47,364 bases of DNA from NCBI RefSeq assembly GCF_013044505.1, contig NZ_JABERD010000065.1, positions 1-47,364 of the forward strand. Reading direction: 5' to 3'. Position 1 is the stretch's first letter. Every line of letters starts with the position of its first letter. Made by a program: the position numbers and the translations under genes. The notes below the pieces were generated by a model. That model did not search any database. It was not told where the DNA came from and saw only the letters and a program-made list of their open reading frames with translations. This document shows positions 40,495 through 47,364 of this stretch, in pieces. This stretch comes from Streptomyces sp. S3(2020). Lineage in GTDB: Bacteria > Actinomycetota > Actinomycetes > Streptomycetales > Streptomycetaceae.

Positions 40495-41115
40495 TCAGCG
40501 CTCCTGGGCGCTCAACGTCTCGGCTCCCAGACCGAGTTCCCGGGCCAGGGCCTCGTCCACCCACTCCTGTGCGCGGGACCGGGAAACGGCTCCCGGGTAG
40601 GACGTCAGCTGTACGGCGAGACCGTCGAGCAGGGCGGTGAGGCGCAGGGCCGCGCCGTCCGGGTCGGGACAGTGGAACTCGCCCGCGGCCGTGCCCTCCC
40701 TGACGACCTCGGCGATCGCCGCCTTCCACCGTCTGTCGAGGTTGCGGGTGACCTCCTGGAGCGCGGGTTCGCGCAGCGCCGCCGCCCAGCCCTCGATCCA
40801 CAGCCGCCAGCCCTTGGCCTGGCCGGTCGGGGCGTACCAGCGCACGGCGGACCGCAGCCGGCGCAGCGCGGTCGTACGGCGGCCGAGCAGCTTGCGCAGC
40901 TGCGCGAGGTCCTCCTCCGCGGCGTGGGCGAACGCGGCGGAGACCAGCTTCTCCTTCGTCGAGAAGTGGTACAGCACCAGCGCGTTGCTGACCCCGAGCG
41001 CCGAGGCCACGTCGGCGATCCTGACCGCCGCCACGCCCCGCGCCTCGATCTGCTCGACGGCGGCCCGCAGCAACTCCTCGCGCCGCTCGGCCACGCTCAA
41101 CCGCACTCTCGCCAC
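40495..41115 (-). CDS. TetR/AcrR family transcriptional regulator
   Basis: 206 residues. The N-terminal helix-turn-helix is complete: RREELLRAAVEQIEARG, IADVASALGVSNALVLYHF, STKEKLVSAAFAHA. A typical alpha-helical ligand domain follows, with WRLWIEGWAAALREP and a C-terminal helix pair. The start is GTG 41115. The target is unknown. A TetR-like operator half a kilobase past the far end of the upstream dehydrogenase gene (42572-42591) is a candidate. The 256 bp between this gene and the dehydrogenase contains a 16-bp palindrome (CACCGGCC/GGCCGGTG, 41234-41249). Confidence 0.92.
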   Translation of the reverse strand: MARVRLSVAERREELLRAAVEQIEARGVAAVRIADVASALGVSNALVLYHFSTKEKLVSAAFAHAAEEDLAQLRKLLGRRTTALRRLRSAVRWYAPTGQAKGWRLWIEGWAAALREPALQEVTRNLDRRWKAAIAEVVREGTAAGEFHCPDPDGAALRLTALLDGLAVQLTSYPGAVSRSRAQEWVDEALARELGLGAETLSAQER

Positions 41116-41371
41116 GCGGCCACCCTATCGAGGCAGCACCTGGGACCGCCGAGGGGCCGCGGTCATCGGCACCGGGCCGGAACAGCGGAGACGCTGCCGA
41201 CGTAGGCCGAACGGTCGGCACAGCCGACACGGCCACCGGCCGGCCGGTGCGCCGAGAGCCACTGCCCCGGCGCCGACCGAACCGCCGCAGCGCCCTCTCG
41301 TCGGCGCGGACCGAGTTGCCGAACCGCCGGGACTCACCTCGTCGTACCCGCACCACCACCGACGGCACCCG

Positions 41372-42550
41372 TCACCGGTACCACCCGAACCGCTCCGCGA
41401 TCACCGGCAGTCGGTCCGCGACGATCGCGTGTGCGGCGGCGCGTGGTGAGGTTCCGTCGGCCTCCGCGCGGGCCAGCATGAGCTCGACGAGGGCCCGCAT
41501 GGCGCGGCGGGTGTGCGCGAACGCCTCCTGGGCGTCGGCGCCGATGTCGCCGAACAGGGTCCACCACCACCAGGCGTTCGTCCCGGAGTTCACGACCACG
41601 TCGGGCAGCACGGTGACGCCCCGCGCGGCCAGCAGCGCCTCCGCCGCGGGCAGGACGGGCATGTTCGCGGCCTCGACGATCCAGCGGGCGGTGATCCGCC
41701 CCTGGTTGGAGGCGTCGATCGCGTACGACACCGCCGCGGGCACCAGCACCTCCACGTCCGCGGACAGCCACGCGTCGCCCGGCAGTTCACGGTCACCGGG
41801 GCGCAGCACGGCACGGTCCACGGTGCCGTACGCGTCCCGCGCGGCGAGCAGCGCCTCGACGTCGAGGCCGGCGGGATTGGCGATCGTGCCCTTGATGTCG
41901 GCGACGGCCACGATGTCGAGCCCCGCGCGCGCGAGGAACCGTGCCGTGGCTGCGCCCATCGTGCCGAGCCCCTGCACCGCGACCCGCGTCCCCGCGTACG
42001 GCACCCCGGCCCGGTCCAGGGCCGTGAGCACCGACTCGGCGACCCCGCAGCCGCCGGCCAGTTCGTCGAGCCCGATGCCGTCCACCTCGACGGCGAACGC
42101 CTCCGCGAGCCGACGCCGGGCCGCCGTCTCGTCGTCGAGCAGCGGGTACACGGCCTGGATCGAGGAGACGAGCCCCGCCTCGGCCGCCGCCCGGTCCACG
42201 AGGTCCTGGGTGAGGCCGAGATCCTCGCCGGTGGTCCAGAGACTCTCGACGTACGGTCGCATCGCGCGCAGGAAACGCACGAGAACCGCGTACGCCGCCG
42301 GGTCCCGGGGATCGCAGTCGATGCCGCCCTTCGCGCCGCCCAGCGGGATGTAGCGGCCCTCGGGGTCGTAGTGCAGCGCCTCCTTCATGGTCATGCCGCG
42401 GGCCAGCCCGGTGACCTCGTCCAGGGTGCAGCCCTCGCGCATGCGCAGCCCGCCGCTGGACACGCCGCGTACGAGCCGGTCGACGACCAGGAAGCCCTGG
42501 CGGCCGGTGACGTGGTCGGTCCAGGTGAGCGACAGAAGGGGGGTGGTCAC
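41372..42550 (-). CDS. Glu/Leu/Phe/Val dehydrogenase
   Basis: 392 residues. NAD(P)-dependent oxidative deamination of an amino acid. The catalytic Lys lies in the segment IPLGGAKGGIDCDP near residue 80, preceded by GMTMKEALHYD. The dinucleotide fold is VAVQGLGTMGAATARFLA near residue 190. The conserved EAANMPVLPAAEALLAARG is present in the second half. A short form of about 390 residues and the motif set do not separate glutamate from leucine or valine specificity. GTG 42550 follows AGGAGAA. It is divergent from the MOSC gene; the 154-bp gap holds two palindromes. Confidence 0.92.
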   Translation of the reverse strand: MTTPLLSLTWTDHVTGRQGFLVVDRLVRGVSSGGLRMREGCTLDEVTGLARGMTMKEALHYDPEGRYIPLGGAKGGIDCDPRDPAAYAVLVRFLRAMRPYVESLWTTGEDLGLTQDLVDRAAAEAGLVSSIQAVYPLLDDETAARRRLAEAFAVEVDGIGLDELAGGCGVAESVLTALDRAGVPYAGTRVAVQGLGTMGAATARFLARAGLDIVAVADIKGTIANPAGLDVEALLAARDAYGTVDRAVLRPGDRELPGDAWLSADVEVLVPAAVSYAIDASNQGRITARWIVEAANMPVLPAAEALLAARGVTVLPDVVVNSGTNAWWWWTLFGDIGADAQEAFAHTRRAMRALVELMLARAEADGTSPRAAAHAIVADRLPVIAERFGWYR

Positions 42551-42571
42551 GGTGGCTTCTCCTGGTCGAAT

Positions 42572-42591
42572 TACTGAATGGTGAGTCAGTA
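42572..42591. promoter_or_regulatory. TetR-type operator upstream of the amino acid dehydrogenase
   Basis: TACTGA-N8-TCAGTA, a 20-bp inverted repeat of the size and layout of TetR-family operators, 22 bp upstream of the dehydrogenase start. The TetR gene just past the dehydrogenase gene is a natural candidate for the binding protein, but I cannot show it. Confidence 0.6.
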
Positions 42592-42658
42592 TCGGGAGGG
42601 GGCCTGGCCCCTGTCAACGCGAGGCGGGACCGGTTGACGGGGTCGGAGCGGGGGCTGT

Positions 42659-42679
42659 TACGTTCCCTTTGGGAACGTA
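42659..42679. promoter_or_regulatory. strong palindrome upstream of the MOSC gene
   Basis: Perfect 9-bp arms (TACGTTCCC / GGGAACGTA) around a TTT centre, 25 bp before the MOSC start codon. The length and symmetry point to a repressor operator rather than a terminator, since no gene ends here. The binding protein is unknown. Confidence 0.6.
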
Positions 42680-42704
42680 CTGGTCGTCGGATGGGGGCGG
42701 GGAC

Positions 42705-43544
42705 GTGGCGAACGTCGTCGAGTTGTCGTACTACCCGGTCAAGGGATGCGCCGGGATCTCGGCGAGCGAGGCGCTGGTGACGCCGGCCGGGCTCGCCCAC
42801 GACCGCGCCTTCATGGTCGTGAGCGACGAAGGGGTGTTCCGGACCCAGCGGCGCGACCCGCGGCTCGCGCTGATCCTGCCCGGCATCGACGCCGACGGCG
42901 AGCGGCTCACGCTGCGCGCGCCGGACCACGGCGAGGTGACCGTCGACGTCGACACCACCGGAGCGCGCCGGCCCGTCGAACTGTTCGGGAACCCGTTCCG
43001 GGGCATCGACCAGGGCGACTCCGTCGCGCGGTGGCTCACCGACGTGCTCGGCGTCCCGAGTCGCCTCGTCCGGGTACCGCCCGAGCACGACCGGGTCACC
43101 GACGGCAGGACGCCGGGCACCGCCGGCTGGGCGGACAGCGGCGCGCTGCACGTGCTCTCGCGCTCCAGCCTCGACCTGCTCAACGAGAAGATCGCCGAGC
43201 GTGGCGGGGAACCTCTGTCGATGAACCGCTTCCGCCCCAACATCGTGATCGGCGGCTGGGACACCCCGCACACCGAGGACCGCGCCCACCGCATGCTGAT
43301 CGGCGACACCGAGCTCGCCTACGCCAAGCTCGCCGTCCGCTGTGCCGTCACCCTGGTCGACCAGGAGCGCGGCGCCAACGGCGGCCCGGAACCCATCCGC
43401 AGCCTGGCCGGCTACCGCCGCGGCGCCGCCGGCACCGTGTTCGGCGTGAAGTTCTCCGTGCTGCGGCACGGGAAGCTGGCGGTCGGCGACGAGGTGGACG
43501 TCACCGCGTGGGGCGACTCCGAGGTGTCGTTCACGCGGCCGTGA
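42705..43544 (+). CDS. MOSC domain protein
   Basis: 279 residues. An N-terminal MOSC_N beta-barrel (YYPVKGCAGISASEALVTPAG, DRAFMVV) is followed by the MOSC domain. The domain includes the conserved NRFRPNIVI and the presumed catalytic or sulfur-carrying Cys in RCAVTLVDQERG near residue 220. MOSC proteins handle molybdenum cofactor or sulfur transfer, for example as amidoxime reductases (mARC) or YcbX-like detoxifiers. GTG 42705 follows a GGGGGCGGGG tract. Its expression is probably controlled by the perfect palindrome 25 bp upstream. Confidence 0.92.
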   Translation: MANVVELSYYPVKGCAGISASEALVTPAGLAHDRAFMVVSDEGVFRTQRRDPRLALILPGIDADGERLTLRAPDHGEVTVDVDTTGARRPVELFGNPFRGIDQGDSVARWLTDVLGVPSRLVRVPPEHDRVTDGRTPGTAGWADSGALHVLSRSSLDLLNEKIAERGGEPLSMNRFRPNIVIGGWDTPHTEDRAHRMLIGDTELAYAKLAVRCAVTLVDQERGANGGPEPIRSLAGYRRGAAGTVFGVKFSVLRHGKLAVGDEVDVTAWGDSEVSFTRP

Positions 43545-43615
43545 CCAGCGGGATCCCGGTTTGTCGGAGGGGTCGACCATAATGGAATGCCTCACCGACT
43601 CCACCTGGAGGTACC

Positions 43616-44851
43616 GTGTCCGGTTTCCGTTCCCTGAGCTCCGGGCTCCGCGCGCTGCAGCCCGCGGCCTTCGGCGTGGACCCGAGCGGTGAGCGCCTCG
43701 CGCGCATCCGTAGATCGCCGCACTTCAAGGACGGGGTCTTCCAGAACCCGGGCGGCACGGCCCGCATCCGGCCCTCCGGCTCGACGGTGGAGCTCGCGAA
43801 GGTCTTCTTCGACAAGGACGAGCGGCCCCGCCGCGCCCCCGGGGGCCGTATCCCCGTGCACCCCACCACCCTCGCCGACATCGCCCGGCCGCCCGCCACC
43901 GGACTCAGGCTGACCTGGATGGGGCACTCCAGCGTGCTCGCGGAGATCGACGGGCACCGGGTGCTCTTCGACCCGGTGTGGGGCGAGCGCTGCTCCCCGG
44001 TCCCCTTCGCCGGCCCCAAGCGCCTGCACCCGGTCCCCCTGCCGCTGGCCGCGCTCGGCCCGGTCGACGTGGTCGTCATCTCGCACGACCACTACGACCA
44101 CCTGGACATGCCTTCCATCAAGGCACTGGCCGGCACCGACACCCTGTTCGCGGTACCCCTCGGCGTCGGCGCCCACCTGGAGCACTGGGGCGTCTCCGCC
44201 GACCGGCTGCGCGAGCTGGACTGGCACGAGGCGACCAAGGTCGGCGGCCTCACCCTGACCGCCACCCCGGCCCGCCACTTCTGCGGCCGAGGCCTGCGCA
44301 ACACACAGCACACCCTCTGGGCCTCCTGGGTCGTAGCCGGCGAGGAGCACCGGGTCTTCCACAGCGGCGACACCGGCTATTTCGAGGGCTTCGAGGACAT
44401 CGGCGCCGAGCACGGACCGTTCGACGCCACGATGATCCAGATCGGCGCGTACAGCGACTTCTGGCCCGACATCCACATGACGCCCGAGGAGGGCATGCGC
44501 GCCCACCTCGACCTCCAGGGCGGACCGTCGGCCGGACCGATGCTGCCGATCCACTGGGCCACCTTCAACCTCGCCACGCACGCGTGGGCGGACCCGGGCG
44601 AGGGGACCCTCGCGGCCGCCCGCAAGGAAGGGGCCCGGGTGGCCCTGCCCCGGCCGGGCGAGCCCTTCGAGCCCACCGCCGAGACCGTCCCGGACGAGCC
44701 GTGGTGGCGCGGGGTCGCGTCGGCGCCGGCGGGCGGGTGGCCGGCGGACGGTGTGGGCACCGAGGCGGGCCCGGCGACCGATACGGCCCGTGACATTCCC
44801 GGAGCCGCGACCGAGGGCTCAGGAGAGCCCGAAACCGTGCCCGCGGGCTGA
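43616..44851 (+). CDS. MBL-fold metallohydrolase (NAPE-PLD/UlaG-like)
   Basis: 411 residues. The metal-binding set is in order: HSSVLAEIDGHRVLFDPVW, ISHDHYDHLD near residue 160, ARHFCGRG, the bridging Asp in FHSGDTGYF, and PIHWATF. The long N-terminus and the PVPFAGPKRLHP loop match the group related to N-acyl-phosphatidylethanolamine phospholipase D. The C-terminal 60 residues are a Pro/Gly/Glu-rich tail, probably disordered. Substrate unknown. GTG 43616 has GGAGG just upstream. It lies 71 bp after the MOSC gene and may share its transcript; a strong terminator follows. Confidence 0.92.
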   Translation: MSGFRSLSSGLRALQPAAFGVDPSGERLARIRRSPHFKDGVFQNPGGTARIRPSGSTVELAKVFFDKDERPRRAPGGRIPVHPTTLADIARPPATGLRLTWMGHSSVLAEIDGHRVLFDPVWGERCSPVPFAGPKRLHPVPLPLAALGPVDVVVISHDHYDHLDMPSIKALAGTDTLFAVPLGVGAHLEHWGVSADRLRELDWHEATKVGGLTLTATPARHFCGRGLRNTQHTLWASWVVAGEEHRVFHSGDTGYFEGFEDIGAEHGPFDATMIQIGAYSDFWPDIHMTPEEGMRAHLDLQGGPSAGPMLPIHWATFNLATHAWADPGEGTLAAARKEGARVALPRPGEPFEPTAETVPDEPWWRGVASAPAGGWPADGVGTEAGPATDTARDIPGAATEGSGEPETVPAG

Positions 44852-44881
44852 TCCCGGGCTGATTCCGGGCCGAGAACGGCT

Positions 44882-44926
44882 GACGGCGAGGGCCGGAGAG
44901 CATCACGCTCTCCGGCCCTCGCCGTC
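44882..44926 (+). terminator. terminator after the MBL-fold hydrolase gene
   Basis: A perfect 20-bp GC-rich stem (44882-44901 with 44907-44926, starting GACGGCGAGG) and a 5-nt loop ATCAC, 30 bp past the stop codon. Confidence 0.9.
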
Positions 44927-45168
44927 TGTGCGTGACCGCTTCTGACCAGGTTCGATCGAAGTCCGGCCGTTCCCGAACGGACGCCCGAGGGGCTTATCGG
45001 GCTGTCGTACGAGACCTCATACCAGAGCGGGACGCTCTCCGTACGAGTTTGTCAACTGCCCACCGCACATGATGCGTTGCCGACTACTGTGAGTGTCCGT
45101 CGGGCGACGCAGGGCCGAATTCTTCGGCGCTCTCGACCGACGCCGAGCCGGAGGAGGGAGTCGACGCG
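44927..45168. other. non-coding region upstream of the CvnA-like kinase
   Basis: About 240 bp with no convincing gene, flanked by the terminator and a strong GGAGGAGGGAG ribosome-binding site at 45150-45160. It contains two CGTACG palindromes (near 45006 and 45041) and a short repeat CCGTTC-CC-GAACGG. TTGTCA near 45050 could be a -35 box, but I could not assign a -10. Confidence 0.35.
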
Positions 45169-45219
45169 ATGGGGATCCCCCCAGCTCGACCGCAACCGGG
45201 CACCGGGGGACACCGGTGA
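45169..45219 (+). CDS. short leader ORF coupled to the CvnA-like gene
   Basis: 16 codons (MGIPPARPQPGTGGHR, then TGA) behind a very strong ribosome-binding site. The stop overlaps the in-frame GTG of the kinase gene as GTGA (45216-45219). Either this is a coupled leader peptide, or the strong site is fortuitous and the kinase starts at ATG 45366. Confidence 0.35.
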   Translation: MGIPPARPQPGTGGHR

Positions 45220-47364
45220 CCGACGACCGCGTCGGAGTGCGCTCCGCCCGCAGCGAGCGCACCAGGGAACCGGCGGGGGCGCGCACCGGACCACGGGAAC
45301 CCGGCCGCGGCCGCCCGAGCCCGCCCGGCGACCAGGCCCGACGGACCACCAGTACGAGGACACCGATGGCTCAGCTCCGCGCACCGGCCACCCGCGCAGA
45401 CCGCCGCGAAGGCGGCCGGCACGGAAGGCCGGCCGCCCGGCCCGTACCCGCGCTGCCCGAGACGCACATACGGCCACAGCTGCTGCGGCTCGCCGTGCTG
45501 CCGCCCATCGCGGTCGCCCTCAGCGCCTCGGCAGCCGTCCTCTTCACGGTCCGCTCCACCGGTGCGCAACCCGGTCTCACCCTGTGGGGCGTCCTCGCCG
45601 GAGCCTTCTCGGTCGCCCTCGCGGGCATCCTCATCGCCGCCGTGGCCGCCGACCGCGCCGCCCGGGCGGTCAGCGACCGCATCGGCGCCCTGCGCCGCAG
45701 CAGCGCGCGCGGCGAGGCGGATCTGCGCGCCCTCGTCGAGGCGCTGCGCCGCGGCGAAGGGCCGCCCCAGCGCAAGCCGCGCGGCGGTCCCCCCGAGGAC
45801 GCCGACGACTTCGAACTGCTCGCCGCCGACCTGTCCCGCGCCCATGACGGTGCCGTCACCGCGGTGGTCCAGGCCGCCCAGCTGTCCAGCCAGGCGGGCA
45901 GCGAACAGAAGCTGGAGGTCTTCCTCAACCTCGCCCGGCGCCTCCAGTCACTGGTGCACCGGGAGATCTCCATCCTCGACGAGCTGGAGAACGAGATCGA
46001 GGACCCCGACCTGCTCAAGGGCCTCTTCCACGTCGACCACCTCGCCACCCGCATCCGGCGGCACGCCGAGAACCTCGCCGTGCTCGGCGGCGCCGTCTCC
46101 CGCCGGCAATGGAGCCACCCCGTCTCCATGACCGAGGTGCTGCGCTCCGCCATCGCCGAGGTCGAGCAGTACTCCCGGGTCAAGCTCGTGCCGCCCATCG
46201 ACGGAACCCTGCGCGGGCACGCCGTCGCCGACGTCATCCACCTGCTCGCCGAACTGGTCGAGAACGCGACGGTGTTCTCCGCCCCGCACACCCAGGTCCT
46301 GCTGCGAGCCAACCTCGTCACCTCCGGGCTCGCCGTCGAGGTCGAGGACCGCGGGCTCGGCATGCCCGTCGGCGAGCAGAACAAGATGAACGCCCTGCTC
46401 GCCGACCCCGACCAGGTCAACGTGGGCAGCCTGCTGGCGGACGGCCGCATCGGCCTGTTCGTCGTCTCGCAGCTCGCCCGGCGGCACGGCATCAACGTCC
46501 GGCTCCAGACCAACATCTACGGCGGCGTCCAGGCCGTACTCGTCGTACCGCAGGGGCTGTTGGGCGCGGACCCGGACGCGTCGGGCGCCGTACCGCGGTC
46601 ACCGGGCGGGACGGGAGCACCGGAGCCCGGCCGGCCCCCGGCGCCCATGACGGGACCGGGCGGGCCCGGTGCCTCCGGGGCCCCGCAGCGGGAAGGGACG
46701 GGACCGGGGACCGCCGTACCGCCCCAGCAGTATCCGTACCCGGGAGCCGGTGCGGCCGCCGACACCGGGCCCCAGCGCGTCGTACCCTTCGCGCCCCGCC
46801 GGCAGCACGACGCCCCGCGTGCCGCCGCCCCGGCGCCCGGCCCCGCCGTACCACTGCCCGTGCGCGGCACCCACCAGGAGCGGCCCAACCCGGCGGAGGC
46901 CGTCCCGGGCATCCGCCCCGACGACCGGCACCGCGTCGCCGAACGCACCGCCGGGCCGCCCACCCCCCGCACCGGCACCGTGCGCGGCACCATGGGCAAG
47001 CCCCAACTGCCCCGCCGCCGCGCCCAGGAACACATCGCACCCCAGCTGCGCGACGGCCCGGCCGCACCGCGTCCCGAGACGGACCACCCCGCCGGTCACG
47101 ACCCGGGCCTGATGGCGGCCTTCCAGCGCGGCATCGGCCTCGCCGAGGCACAGCAGCACCTGGAGGCCGAGCACGCGGGGGCGCCCCACCCGGAAGAAGC
47201 GGGCCACCCGCAGGCCCCGCACATGGAGGCCGTGCGCTTCGACACGGACCGGACCGGGTCCATGTACCTCGGCGTACCCCACTCCGCCCCGGCACCCCTG
47301 GACCTCACGCACCCGGACGCCCCCCACCGGGACGCATCGCCCCAGGACGTGCCCGCCATGGACC
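45216..47364 (+). CDS. CvnA-like sensor histidine kinase/ATPase of a conservon (3' end beyond the window)
   Basis: At least 716 residues, cut by the window end. After a charged N-terminus, two membrane helices lie at about 90-150 (LLRLAVLPPIAVALSASAAV and TLWGVLAGAFSVALAGILI). A coil region leads to SRAHDGAVTAVVQAAQ and a GHKL ATPase domain at about 290-450: N box ELVENATVFSAP, G1 VEDRGLGMP, lid DGRIGLFVVSQLARRHG, and NIYGGVQAVLVVP. The tail is Pro/Gly/Ala-rich. This layout is that of CvnA, whose partners (roadblock CvnB, CvnC, the GTPase CvnD) should lie beyond 47364. GTG 45216 and ATG 45366 (GAGGA 5 nt upstream) are both credible starts. The ATPase call is secure. Confidence 0.88.
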   Translation, partial: MTDDRVGVRSARSERTREPAGARTGPREPGRGRPSPPGDQARRTTSTRTPMAQLRAPATRADRREGGRHGRPAARPVPALPETHIRPQLLRLAVLPPIAVALSASAAVLFTVRSTGAQPGLTLWGVLAGAFSVALAGILIAAVAADRAARAVSDRIGALRRSSARGEADLRALVEALRRGEGPPQRKPRGGPPEDADDFELLAADLSRAHDGAVTAVVQAAQLSSQAGSEQKLEVFLNLARRLQSLVHREISILDELENEIEDPDLLKGLFHVDHLATRIRRHAENLAVLGGAVSRRQWSHPVSMTEVLRSAIAEVEQYSRVKLVPPIDGTLRGHAVADVIHLLAELVENATVFSAPHTQVLLRANLVTSGLAVEVEDRGLGMPVGEQNKMNALLADPDQVNVGSLLADGRIGLFVVSQLARRHGINVRLQTNIYGGVQAVLVVPQGLLGADPDASGAVPRSPGGTGAPEPGRPPAPMTGPGGPGASGAPQREGTGPGTAVPPQQYPYPGAGAAADTGPQRVVPFAPRRQHDAPRAAAPAPGPAVPLPVRGTHQERPNPAEAVPGIRPDDRHRVAERTAGPPTPRTGTVRGTMGKPQLPRRRAQEHIAPQLRDGPAAPRPETDHPAGHDPGLMAAFQRGIGLAEAQQHLEAEHAGAPHPEEAGHPQAPHMEAVRFDTDRTGSMYLGVPHSAPAPLDLTHPDAPHRDASPQDVPAMD

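Noticed and set aside
41234..41249. 16-bp palindrome CACCGGCC/GGCCGGTG upstream of the TetR gene
   Set aside because: Made almost only of CCGG steps, which are very common in this genome; could be an operator but the evidence is weak, so it is only mentioned under the TetR gene.
1..47364. Insertion sequences, tRNA genes, CRISPR arrays and phage attachment sites
   Set aside because: No transposase or integrase motifs, no tRNA-like cloverleaf sequence and no regularly spaced repeats were seen; the window looks like stable chromosome.

Overview
The window is chromosomal DNA of a Streptomyces or close relative. Base composition is very GC-rich, codon third positions are almost all G or C, GTG starts and 4-base stop/start overlaps are frequent, and I found only one in-frame TTA (bldA-type) codon. 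The gene order around the hopanoid genes is the one I remember from S. coelicolor (about SCO6750 to SCO6771). It ends in a conservon-type CvnA sensor kinase.

Layout. (1) 185-5778 is housekeeping and accessory: a DJ-1/PfpI protein, a crotonase-fold protein without either catalytic Glu, an HdeD-like membrane protein, a RsbW-type ATPase, IPP isomerase (idi), a CDF metal exporter and a galE-like epimerase. (2) 6063-13103 is a tight seven-gene operon: a large CDP-alcohol phosphotransferase, a cytidylyltransferase-like enzyme, a glycerol-1-phosphate-dehydrogenase-like enzyme, a second CDP-alcohol phosphotransferase lacking one catalytic Asp, a GT2 glycosyltransferase and a TagGH-like ABC exporter. 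I know of no described product. It reads as a pathway that makes, decorates and exports a polyol-phosphate conjugate or polymer. (3) 13429-27101 is the hopanoid locus: hpnC, hpnD, an unrecognised 46-residue gene, hpnE, a polyprenyl diphosphate synthase, shc, hpnG, hpnH, ispG, dxs and hpnO, followed by an XRE-cupin regulator and a 40-residue membrane protein. It carries its own MEP-pathway supply (dxs, ispG) and all steps to aminobacteriohopanetriol.

(4) 27116-31677 has a tyrosine phosphatase, a GH36 alpha-galactosidase, and a LysM/M23 cell-wall hydrolase behind a c-di-AMP (ydaO-type) riboswitch. (5) 31833-38200 is a four-gene secreted rhamnogalacturonan-degradation operon (PL26-like exolyase, CE2-like esterase, PL11 lyase, DUF6250-like protein), with a LacI/cre-like operator upstream and the single TTA codon in its last gene. 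(6) 38303-44851 holds an SGNH hydrolase, a SIMPL protein, a TetR regulator with a small neighbour, a Glu/Leu-type amino acid dehydrogenase, a MOSC protein and an MBL-fold hydrolase. Two strong palindromes lie between the divergent dehydrogenase and MOSC genes. (7) 45216 to the window end is a truncated CvnA-like kinase.

The best candidates for something undescribed are the polyol-phosphate/exporter operon, the small conserved-looking ORF in the hopanoid operon, and the regulatory elements (tandem operators, short coupled leader ORFs, riboswitch). All functional assignments come from reading motifs; no database search was run.
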